A DNA stretch of 5,384 bases from Desulfocapsa sulfexigens (GTDB lineage Bacteria > Desulfobacterota > Desulfobulbia > Desulfobulbales > Desulfocapsaceae): NCBI GenBank assembly GCA_020721165.1, contig DYNG01000085.1:1-5384 (forward strand), written 5' to 3'. A program made the position numbers and the translations under genes. Below the pieces are notes generated by a model. It had not been told where the DNA came from, ran no database searches, and worked only from the letters and a program-made list of their open reading frames with translations. Below are positions 1 to 5,384 of the stretch, one piece after another. The number at the start of each line of letters is the position of its first letter. The stretch's first letter is position 1.

Positions 1-49
1 CTGATTCGTAATCAGTAGGTCTGCGGTTCGACTCCGCATATCGGCTCCA
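1..49 (+). tRNA. tRNA-Thr (anticodon CGT), 3' part
   Basis: The window opens inside the anticodon stem. CTGA and TCAG pair around the seven-base loop TTCGTAA. The invariant T33 precedes anticodon CGT at 7-9, followed by A37, so the tRNA reads the threonine codon ACG. Next come a five-base variable loop (AGGTC), a T arm with stems TGCGG and CCGCA around TTCGACT, the acceptor 3' strand TATCGGC, a T at the discriminator position and an encoded CCA at 47-49. The D arm and 5' acceptor strand lie off the left edge. Discriminator T is a little unusual, because A is the base I recall for Escherichia coli threonine tRNAs. The identity call rests on the anticodon loop alone. A strong hairpin begins five bases after the CCA. 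Confidence 0.93.
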
Positions 50-53
50 GTAA

Positions 54-91
54 AAACAAGGGTTTCAGGGCAATTCCTGAAACCCTTGTTT
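54..91. terminator. Bidirectional intrinsic terminator hairpin
   Basis: Positions 54-69 and 76-91 form a perfect 16-bp inverted repeat around the six-base loop GCAATT, with a GC-rich core (GGG/CCC and CCTG/CAGG). On the + strand the right arm ends TTGTTT, so the T-rich tail lies inside the stem; this would end the tRNA-Thr transcript. On the minus strand the stem is followed directly by a run of T residues (complement of the A run at 52-56), the better canonical form. It could therefore also stop transcription coming from hemB. It sits between convergent units, as expected for a shared terminator. Confidence 0.85.
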
Positions 92-101
92 GCTGCAAAT
101 C

Positions 102-136
102 GTCCACATACAGTCCACACTTCCCTCGTGGACTGT
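102..136. repeat. GTCCACA repeat cluster with 9-bp inverted repeat
   Basis: GTCCACA occurs twice in direct orientation, at 102-108 and 113-119, with starts 11 bases apart (one helical turn). The second copy also lies in an inverted repeat: ACAGTCCAC (110-118) pairs perfectly with GTGGACTGT (128-136) across a nine-base loop. No T run follows on either strand, so it is a poor terminator. Helically phased short repeats beside a tRNA 3' end and a recombinase relic could be arm-type or core binding sites of an integrase. That role is inference; the repeats are directly visible. Confidence 0.5.
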
Positions 137-186
137 CGCAAGGCAGAAATGAGGGCGGGGGCGTGGGCGATCCGGTTGGTCTGGAT

Positions 187-294
187 TTAGGTATAAATAG
201 TGGTGCTCTGAAGATCTGTGTTGCCGAGGGCTGATTGTATGAGGAGGAGATCGCCAGTCACGACTTTCATATCAACCAAGTATTTAGTCGCCAT
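187..294 (-). pseudogene. Tyrosine recombinase C-terminal relic
   Basis: Read on the minus strand from ATG at 292-294 to TAA at 187-189, this gives 35 residues. The last 21 follow the end of the tyrosine recombinase catalytic domain: DLLLIQSALG, then NTDLQSTTIYT. The family pattern is DLxxIQxxLGHxxxxTTxIYT, where the tyrosine is the nucleophile (Tyr34 here). The histidine of LGH is replaced by Asn, and the chain stops right after IYT. Reading upstream in frame meets TGA at 319-321, with no box containing the catalytic HxxR, so the catalytic domain is missing and the piece cannot be active. It lies 138 bp from the tRNA-Thr 3' end, a usual target of integrases. The match is recalled from the family pattern, and the segment is short, so chance resemblance is not fully excluded. 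Confidence 0.55.
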
Positions 295-365
295 GATATT
301 GTCGGACCTCGGGACATTTCACCCTGAAATCGAATTGGAATAACAATCCCGCCGGTACCTGGCAC

Positions 366-1346
366 TCACCACTGTTCTTTGAGTAACTTTGCCATATCTT
401 TGGCAAAATAGGTCAGAATGATATCCGCCCCCGCTCGTTTGATGGCCAGGAGGCTTTCCGCCATCACCCGTTTTTCATCAATCCAGCCCTTTTCTGCCGC
501 CGCTTTAATCATCGCGTATTCGCCACTGACCTGATAGGCAGCAATGGGCAGGTCAAACTCCTCTTTCAGTTTACTGATAATATCCAGATAGGCCAGGGCC
601 GGCTTGACCATCAGGATGTCCGCTCCTTCTTCCACATCCAGGTTGGCCTCGCGCAGAGCCTCGCGACTGTTGGCCGGATCCATCTGGTAACTGCGGCGGT
701 CACCAAATTGCGGGCTGCAATCAGCCGCCTCCCGAAAGGGGCCGTAAAAGGCCGAGGCATATTTGACGGCATAGGACATGATCGGAATCATCTCAAAATT
801 ATTCTCATCGAGGGCGGCGCGAATTTCCGCCACCCGCCCGTCCATCATATCCGAAGGGGCCACCATGTCAGCGCCGGCCTGGGCGTGGGACAGCGCGACC
901 TTGGCCAGAATTTCGAGGGTGGCGTCATTGTCCACCTCGTTGCCGATAATGCATCCGCAATGGCCATGATCGGTATATTCACAGAGGCAGACATCGGTTG
1001 ACACCATCATTTCCGGGGCCTTGTTTTTTAGCTCTTTAATGGCCCGCTGAATAATCCCGTCGCGGGCGTGAGCGCCGGAACCGACCCCATCCTTTTTTTC
1101 CGGCAAACCGAACAGGATCACCGCCCGCACCCCCAGCTTCAGGCACTCTTCCGCCTCTTTTTTCAATTGATCCACAGAGAGACGAAAGACCCCGGGCATG
1201 GACGGAATGGCCTCCCGCTTATTCTTTCCGGGCATGATAAACAGCGGATAAATAAGCTGACCAGCCGAAAGCTGGGTTTCACGGATAAGCGAGCGAAAAA
1301 CCTCATTTTTTCGTAGTCGGCGCGGGCGATATTCAGGAAAAATCAT
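366..1346 (-). CDS. hemB: Porphobilinogen synthase (delta-aminolevulinic acid dehydratase)
   Basis: The 326-residue product condenses two molecules of 5-aminolevulinate into porphobilinogen, the first common pyrrole of heme, siroheme and cobalamin synthesis, in the cytoplasm. Length matches the bacterial family (about 320-330). The active-site metal loop DVCLCEYTDHGHCG (residues 118-131) carries Cys120, Cys122 and Cys130, so this is the zinc type rather than the aspartate-rich magnesium type. The two catalytic lysines are seen in YAVKYASAFYGPF (Lys195) and LMVKPA (Lys248, the Schiff-base residue). GDRRSYQMDPAN (215-226) and YQVSGEYAM (271-279) are further family signatures. The start at 1344-1346 is supported by AAGGAA eight bases upstream (1355-1360), and the N-terminus PEYRPRRLR is typical. 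It is the last gene of the minus-strand run, 159 bp after ntrX. No key residue is missing. Confidence 0.98.
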   Translation of the reverse strand: MIFPEYRPRRLRKNEVFRSLIRETQLSAGQLIYPLFIMPGKNKREAIPSMPGVFRLSVDQLKKEAEECLKLGVRAVILFGLPEKKDGVGSGAHARDGIIQRAIKELKNKAPEMMVSTDVCLCEYTDHGHCGCIIGNEVDNDATLEILAKVALSHAQAGADMVAPSDMMDGRVAEIRAALDENNFEMIPIMSYAVKYASAFYGPFREAADCSPQFGDRRSYQMDPANSREALREANLDVEEGADILMVKPALAYLDIISKLKEEFDLPIAAYQVSGEYAMIKAAAEKGWIDEKRVMAESLLAIKRAGADIILTYFAKDMAKLLKEQW

Positions 1347-1354
1347 GGTGTAAG

Positions 1355-1368
1355 TTCCTTTATAAAGG
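1355..1368 (-). promoter_or_regulatory. hemB ribosome binding site within a palindrome
   Basis: AAGGAA (minus strand, 1355-1360) lies eight bases before the hemB ATG and fixes that start. Four of its six bases, AAGG, form the right arm of the perfect 12-base palindrome CCTTTATAAAGG (1357-1368). In RNA this could fold as a four-pair CCUU/AAGG stem with a UAUA loop that partly hides the ribosome site, or as DNA it could be an operator half-site pair. The ribosome site is well supported; the regulatory role of the palindrome is inference. Confidence 0.6.
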
Positions 1369-1406
1369 TTTCAGAGGGGACAAAATCTTGAGGGGTGCGC
1401 AATAGG

Positions 1407-1430
1407 TCCGAAAACAGTCGTTTTCTCGGA
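1407..1430. repeat. Bulged hairpin in the ntrX-hemB gap
   Basis: TCCGAAAAC (1407-1415) pairs with GTTTTCTCGGA (1420-1430) around the four-base loop AGTC. The result is a nine-pair stem with one two-base bulge (TC at 1424-1425). It sits 61 bp upstream of the hemB start and 75 bp after the ntrX stop. No T run follows on the minus strand, so it is not a standard terminator for ntrX. It could be an attenuating or mRNA-stabilising structure, or a protein-binding dyad. No convincing sigma-70 promoter was identified in this gap. Confidence 0.35.
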
Positions 1431-1483
1431 GAACTTCATTGTAGTTACAGCAAGTTATGAGATATAGTCTTTGGCTATTCGGC

Positions 1484-1502
1484 TTTTTACGAGACCATCA
1501 AA
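1484..1502. repeat. Possible dispersed-repeat motif TTTTTACGAGACCATCA
   Basis: This stretch, just past the ntrX stop, reads TTTTTACGAGACCATCA followed by AA on the + strand. From memory, closely similar strings recur in intergenic repeats of Desulfobacterota genomes. Only one copy is in the window, so repetitiveness cannot be shown here, and the recollection is unverified. Confidence 0.2.
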
Positions 1503-1505
1503 CCT

Positions 1506-2912
1506 CTATTCATCAGCAAGAAGAGAGAGGCTTTTCAGCTTTTTATGAAGATGACTGCGATCCATCCCGATCTGTTCCGCCGTTTGTGAGACATTGCCTT
1601 GGTTTTCATGCAGTTTTACCTGCAAAAACTGGCGCTCAAAGTTTTTTTTGGCCTCCTGGAAGTCGGTACAGGCATAGGGAGAAGGGCCAGTCGTCAGATC
1701 ATCAGGGGGGATTTCCTCCTTCCCGTTTTTCTGCAGCGGAATCTGATGAAGCGAGCGGTCCGGAGTTAAAAAAGGATAAATTTCTGCTTCGGTAATCAAG
1801 CGGCCAGGACACATGATCACCACCCGCTCGATAAAATTTCGCAGCTCCCGGACATTGCCCGGCCAGGAGTGGGTCATCAAGGCCTGATGGGCGCCATCTG
1901 AAAATTCTTTCTGTCCCAGGCCCTTGTCCGCCAGGCCCTTCAGAAACTCCTGAACCAGCAGGGGTATATCTTCCAACCGCTCCCGCAGGGCAGGCACACC
2001 GATGGGCACCACATTCAACCGCCAGAACAGGTCGGCCCGAAAGTTGCCTTTTTCAATCTCTTCTTCCAGATTTTTATTGGTGGCCGCCAGCACCCGCACC
2101 CTGACACTGATGGTCTTCTGGCCGCCCACCCGCTCAAATTTTTGTTCCTGCAGGATGCGCAGAATCTTGGCCTGGGTTTTCAGGCTCATATCCCCGATTT
2201 CATCAAGGAACAGGATGCCGCCGTCGGCCTGGTCAAACTTGCCTCGCTTGCTGGTATGGGCGCCGGTAAAAGAGCCTTTTTCATGACCAAAAAGCTCGGA
2301 TTCGATCAACTCTTCAGGAATGGCCGCGCAATTCAACTCAACCATCGGCTGCTGGCAGGACAGGGACAGCCGGTGAATGGACTGGGCCACAATCTCCTTG
2401 CCCGTGCCATGCTCCCCCCGGATCAACACCCAGGCATCAGCAGGGGCGACCCGTTCGATCTGCTCGCGCACCGCCTGAATCGCCGCAGAATTTCCAGTGA
2501 GCTGGACCGTCCGGTTTTCCTGAAGCAGGATATTGGCCTGCTCCAGTTGGGAAAAACGAAGGCCATTGGTGATGGCCAGGATAATCTTGTCGTAAGAGAG
2601 TGGTTTTTCGATAAAATCGTAGGCGCCTTTGCGGGTGGCCTGCACGGCGGTTTCTATGGTGCCGTGCCCGGAAATCATGATAACCGGCAGAGAAAACCGT
2701 TCTTTGATTTTTTCGAGCGCGGTCATGCCATCCATATTCTTACCCATCCAGATATCAAGGAGGGCCAGATCAACCGGCTCCTCTTCCAGCAGCGCTATTC
2801 CGGCCTCCGCCGAGGACGCGCACAGGGGAATAAAGCCTTCATCCTGAAGGATACCGGACAGAGATTCCTGAATACTGACCTCATCGTCAATGATAAGAAT
2901 GCGTTTCGACAT
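1506..2912 (-). CDS. ntrX: NtrX-type sigma-54-dependent response regulator
   Basis: The 468-residue cytoplasmic activator has three domains. The receiver (about 1-120) has acidic residues Asp9-Asp10-Glu11, phospho-acceptor Asp53 in LALLDIWMG, ISGHGTIETAV (80-90) and Lys103 in IEKPL. The AAA+ sigma-54 interaction domain (about 136-380) shows Walker A GEHGTGKE (166-173), the sigma-54 loop GSFTGA (213-218), Walker B ILFLDEIGD (233-241), FRADLFWRLNV (291-301) with the arginine finger, and WPGNVRELRN (350-359). A linker (about 384-412) leads to a Fis-type helix-turn-helix (about 420-462), with recognition segment TAEQIGMDRSHLHKKL. GHGTIETAVxATRxGAYDFIEKPL is characteristic of NtrX rather than NtrC. 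The gene follows ntrY by 53 bp, so NtrY is its expected kinase. The ribosome site is weak (TGAG about eight bases upstream), preceded by a small GCCC/GGGC hairpin at 2925-2939. NtrX versus another NtrC-family subtype is the main uncertainty. Confidence 0.92.
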   Translation of the reverse strand: MSKRILIIDDEVSIQESLSGILQDEGFIPLCASSAEAGIALLEEEPVDLALLDIWMGKNMDGMTALEKIKERFSLPVIMISGHGTIETAVQATRKGAYDFIEKPLSYDKIILAITNGLRFSQLEQANILLQENRTVQLTGNSAAIQAVREQIERVAPADAWVLIRGEHGTGKEIVAQSIHRLSLSCQQPMVELNCAAIPEELIESELFGHEKGSFTGAHTSKRGKFDQADGGILFLDEIGDMSLKTQAKILRILQEQKFERVGGQKTISVRVRVLAATNKNLEEEIEKGNFRADLFWRLNVVPIGVPALRERLEDIPLLVQEFLKGLADKGLGQKEFSDGAHQALMTHSWPGNVRELRNFIERVVIMCPGRLITEAEIYPFLTPDRSLHQIPLQKNGKEEIPPDDLTTGPSPYACTDFQEAKKNFERQFLQVKLHENQGNVSQTAEQIGMDRSHLHKKLKSLSLLADE

Positions 2913-2965
2913 CGTCTGTTCTCAGCCCTTTTGAGGGGCCGGTGTTATGGCAGGAAAAAATTGCC

Positions 2966-5293
2966 TTATCCTTTTTCCGCCTGCAACAGCGGCAGTTCTA
3001 TGGTGAAAAGCGAGCCATGCGGCGGGTTGTTCTGGACCCGGATATAGCCGTTATGATCAGCGACAATGGTTGAGACTATGGCCAGTCCCAGACCAGTTCC
3101 GGTTTTTTTAGTGGAGAAATAGGGTTCAAAAAGCCTGGCCTTATCTTCCTCGGGAATCCCCGGGCCGTTATCAGTGATTTTGATAAAAACGCTCTCCCGG
3201 TCGGGGCTTAACGACAAAAGAATATCAATCAATTTGCCGCCATCCTCGTCTCCCGCCATTGTACCGGCGCTGGATAAAACTGCAACCGCATTATCAATCA
3301 GGTTGATCAGGCAACGACCGATCTGCTCGGCATCAAAACTGAAAACCGGAATGGGTTCGGCCTCGGCCCAGGTAAAGACGATATCCTTGTGCGCCTCCTG
3401 ATAGAGAAAGACCGTTTCACGAACGACCTGGGTCAAATTGGCGGCGGCCTGCTGAATCTTCGGCATTCTTGCAAACTGGGAAAATTCGCTGACCAGCCGT
3501 TTCAGATCATCCACCTGTTTGATAATGGTCGCGGTGCACAGGTCAAAAACTCCGTTCTCCTCTTTGAGTATTTCTGGATATCGCCGACGCAGGCGCTGGG
3601 CCGAAAGCTGAATGGGGGTGAGCGGATTTTTTATCTCATGGGCAATGCGGCGAGCCACTTCACGCCAGGCCGCCATTCTTTGCATCTTTTCCAGTTTGGT
3701 CAAGTTGTCAAAAACCAGCACAAAACCCAGTGCATTGCCCGCCTCGTCTTCCAGACGGGTAAAATTGACCAGCAGAGAAAATCGTTCTTTAAGAATGGTG
3801 AGTTTCAGTCGTTGCTCCATCGAGCTTTTACCGCTGGCCACCAGAGCTTTGATAAAACCACTGATGATTTCCGCATGCCCTTTGAACAGGACTTCCTGAT
3901 AGGGGTGTCCAAGAAAAAGTTGTTTATCAATGTGCAGCAGCTTTTCCGCAAACCGGTTAATGGTGGTGATCCGACCGGAATTGTCCAGCGAAACCACCCC
4001 GGCGGCCACATTCTGGAGAATAATCTCGGTATAGCGCCGCCGCTGCTCAGACTCCTGAGAACTTGTCATCAGGGCCTGATGCGCCTCTGCCAGCCGTTCG
4101 TTGCTCGCATTCAGGTTGCTGGTCATGGTGTTAAACGAATCCACCAGCGACCCCATCTCATCATCGGTTTTCTTCTCCAGAACAAAGCCCAGATCCCCAT
4201 CAGCAATCCGTCTGGTGGCCGCCGCCAGCTTATCAATGGGTTCGGTGATCCCGCGGGCGATATAAAAGCCAAACCAGATGGCCGCAAAAACGATGAGCAG
4301 AGTCACAATAAGCAGGATAACCAGCAGCCAGAACTTGAACGGTTTTTCCAGATATTTTAATTGCCGATAACCTTCAATCCCTTGGGTAATCTGGGTTATC
4401 TGCTCTTTTTGCTGCCCTGGAATCAGTCGAGTGACAACGAGATATGTCTCTTGTGCCGGGGAAATGGGGAGCGCCGTAAGAGAGCGGATCAGATCTTCAT
4501 GGGCGGTATCCTGGGGAAGAATGATGGCCTCTTTTTTTTCCCGCGCCTCGCGGAAGGCGCTGAGCGGAATGGCGGGCAACTCGTGATCGTCAAAATTGGG
4601 CGCCGTAGCGGTCACCTCAACATTTTGGTCGGCAAAAATCAGCCGGACACTCTCCGGCGCCTCCACAAAAGAGGCGGCCAGAATATCTTTTAAGAATTTC
4701 TGCGTGGCGGCTGGCTCTTCTGGGGCGAGGGGCTGCCTTGCCAACTGAGCGCCAAGCAGTTCGGTCTCTTTTTTGACCTGCTCTTTTCGTTCCTGCACCC
4801 GCGATTGCGCAAGCTCCAACGATGCCTGTAAAGACTGTTCAATGGCGCTGTTAAACCAGTAGTTCATACTGGTTGAGATAAAGCGCAAGGCCACAAAAAA
4901 GAGAAGAACCGCTGGAATAAGCGACAGGCAGACAAACGAGGTCACCAGCTTGGTCTTGAGCTTAAAGCCCAGGATTTTCTGCCGACTCTCAAAAACCAGT
5001 TCCGCCAGATTGCGCAAAACCAGAAAAAACATGAGCAGGGCCAGCAAAACATTCAAATTGATGATGGCCAGCAGGAAGATATTCTTGCTCAGGGGCAAAC
5101 CAACCGCGCTGCCAACTAGACTCTTTTCCAGCCAGGCCAGGAGGGGGAGCAGGCAGAGGCACAGCAGGATAACGATGCGGATGAGCCGTCTCTTCTGTAA
5201 TCGCTGGGCGGCATTCAGCCCCCGTTGCTCTGCAAGAATCGTCGCTGGGGGCAGGGCGGGGGCGGCCTCATCTTTGGCAATTTTAGCCATCAT
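2966..5293 (-). CDS. ntrY: NtrY-type membrane sensor histidine kinase
   Basis: The 775-residue inner-membrane kinase should phosphorylate NtrX. Membrane segments are visible at about 36-54, 71-93, 114-137 and 318-343. Between the last two lies an extracytoplasmic region of about 180 residues, partly helical, with no sensor family I recognise. HAMP (about 344-396, starting FYIARGITEPIDKL) leads through a helical linker into a PAS domain (about 420-530, ILQNVAAGVVSLDNSGRITTIN). The HisKA domain holds the phospho-acceptor His552 in ARRIAHEIKNPLTP. The ATPase domain has the N box NLIDNAV (664-670), DNGPGI (708-713), LFEPYFSTK and GTGLGLAI (732-739), so the kinase looks complete. Four membrane segments, HAMP and PAS match NtrY rather than NtrB. 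Two ATGs stand in tandem with no clear ribosome site. I chose the first because the TGA of the upstream frame overlaps it, suggesting translational coupling. Start uncertainty is only one residue locally. Confidence 0.93.
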   Translation of the reverse strand: MMAKIAKDEAAPALPPATILAEQRGLNAAQRLQKRRLIRIVILLCLCLLPLLAWLEKSLVGSAVGLPLSKNIFLLAIINLNVLLALLMFFLVLRNLAELVFESRQKILGFKLKTKLVTSFVCLSLIPAVLLFFVALRFISTSMNYWFNSAIEQSLQASLELAQSRVQERKEQVKKETELLGAQLARQPLAPEEPAATQKFLKDILAASFVEAPESVRLIFADQNVEVTATAPNFDDHELPAIPLSAFREAREKKEAIILPQDTAHEDLIRSLTALPISPAQETYLVVTRLIPGQQKEQITQITQGIEGYRQLKYLEKPFKFWLLVILLIVTLLIVFAAIWFGFYIARGITEPIDKLAAATRRIADGDLGFVLEKKTDDEMGSLVDSFNTMTSNLNASNERLAEAHQALMTSSQESEQRRRYTEIILQNVAAGVVSLDNSGRITTINRFAEKLLHIDKQLFLGHPYQEVLFKGHAEIISGFIKALVASGKSSMEQRLKLTILKERFSLLVNFTRLEDEAGNALGFVLVFDNLTKLEKMQRMAAWREVARRIAHEIKNPLTPIQLSAQRLRRRYPEILKEENGVFDLCTATIIKQVDDLKRLVSEFSQFARMPKIQQAAANLTQVVRETVFLYQEAHKDIVFTWAEAEPIPVFSFDAEQIGRCLINLIDNAVAVLSSAGTMAGDEDGGKLIDILLSLSPDRESVFIKITDNGPGIPEEDKARLFEPYFSTKKTGTGLGLAIVSTIVADHNGYIRVQNNPPHGSLFTIELPLLQAEKG

Positions 5294-5384
5294 AATGGCT
5301 CAACAACAGTACGCCGCTTCTGCCAGGACCAACGAGGCATGCCAAAGAGTGCGGGTGAAAGATTCGTTGCATGAAGCGCCGCCT
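5290..5384 (-). CDS. C-terminal end of an unidentified gene upstream of ntrY (partial)
   Basis: On the minus strand one frame is open from the window edge to TGA at 5290-5292, giving 30 residues ending WSWQKRRTVVEPL. Its stop overlaps the first ntrY ATG as ATGA, a classic sign of translational coupling, which would also explain the lack of a ribosome site for ntrY. The product is not recognisable from this piece. In several proteobacterial ntrYX loci the preceding gene encodes a small DUF4390 protein; that is a guess from context only. The other two minus-strand frames are also open over this short stretch (one ends in TGA seven bases before the ATG), so the frame choice rests on the overlap alone. 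Confidence 0.4.
   Translation of the reverse strand, partial: AALHATNLSPALFGMPRWSWQKRRTVVEPL

Larger units (their letters stand above)
50..365. other. Gene-poor gap between tRNA-Thr and hemB
   Basis: No intact gene is visible in this 316-base stretch. It holds the terminator hairpin (54-91), a cluster of GTCCACA motifs with an inverted copy (102-136), a G-rich patch (151-169), a recombinase C-terminal relic on the minus strand (187-294) and a short hairpin ATTTCA-CCC-TGAAAT (316-330). A tRNA 3' end, recombinase debris and short repeats together suggest the scar of a lost integrative element. No second copy of the tRNA 3' end, which would mark the other attachment site, was found by eye in the window. 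Confidence 0.6.

Noticed and set aside
151..169. G-rich patch (GGG-GGGGG-GGG) as a G-quadruplex
   Set aside because: There are only three runs of three or more G. The fourth is two bases, so any quadruplex would be weak.
1361..1366. TATAAA upstream of hemB as a -10 box
   Set aside because: It overlaps the ribosome site and would start transcription too close to the ATG. No -35 hexamer lies at 16-18 bp.
1457..1795. + strand frame across the ntrX-hemB gap and the ntrX 3' end
   Set aside because: Most of it is antisense to the Fis-type domain of ntrX. No ribosome site or family motif is visible.
2913..2965. Sigma-54 promoter in the ntrY-ntrX gap (AAGGCA ... CTGCC)
   Set aside because: GG and GC are separated by 12 bases instead of the required 10, so it cannot be a -24/-12 element. 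The hemB leader was also scanned and gave no correctly spaced GG/GC pair.
2142..3047. Long + strand open frame (301 codons) antisense to ntrX
   Set aside because: It lies opposite a complete, motif-rich regulator. Its translation has no recognisable domain and shows the composition expected of an antisense frame.
3389..4360. Long + strand open frame (323 codons) antisense to ntrY
   Set aside because: It mirrors the kinase gene. The translation is rich in Gln, His, Arg and Gly with no motif, as expected from the reverse of a coding strand.
1..5384. CRISPR array, phage genes, toxin-antitoxin pair or a new defence system
   Set aside because: There are no regularly spaced repeats, and every long frame is accounted for by hemB, ntrX, ntrY or their antisense shadows.

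Overview
The window looks like ordinary chromosome from a Desulfobacterota-type bacterium (old Deltaproteobacteria), with moderate, slightly GC-rich base composition. I base this on a zinc-type porphobilinogen synthase, an NtrY-NtrX pair whose regulator keeps an intact sigma-54 contact loop, and the general flavour of the proteins. The lineage is an inference; no rRNA or other marker is present.

Layout, left to right. Positions 1-49 are the 3' part of a threonine tRNA (anticodon CGT, + strand), followed at once by a perfect 16-bp hairpin (54-91) that can act as a terminator in both directions. Positions 92-365 hold no intact gene. They contain a small cluster of GTCCACA repeats and, on the minus strand, a 35-codon fragment (187-294) that reads like the extreme C-terminus of a tyrosine recombinase. 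Together with the neighbouring tRNA 3' end, this suggests the scar of an integrative element. From 366 to the right edge every gene is on the minus strand. In transcription order (right to left) these are: the last 30 codons of an unidentified gene whose TGA overlaps the next ATG, ntrY (membrane histidine kinase), ntrX (sigma-54-dependent response regulator) and hemB (porphobilinogen synthase).

How they work together. NtrY should sense a signal at or near the membrane and phosphorylate NtrX at Asp53. NtrX would then drive transcription by sigma-54 RNA polymerase at target promoters elsewhere; I found no sigma-54 promoter inside the window. The unidentified gene, ntrY and ntrX are tightly spaced and probably one operon. 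hemB follows after 159 bp and may be read through or have its own promoter. hemB makes the tetrapyrrole precursor porphobilinogen. In some Proteobacteria NtrYX is tied to redox and respiration, so the adjacency is suggestive but unproven.

I see no undescribed multi-gene system. The most interesting items are the recombinase relic beside the tRNA and the small repeats and hairpins in the two non-coding gaps.
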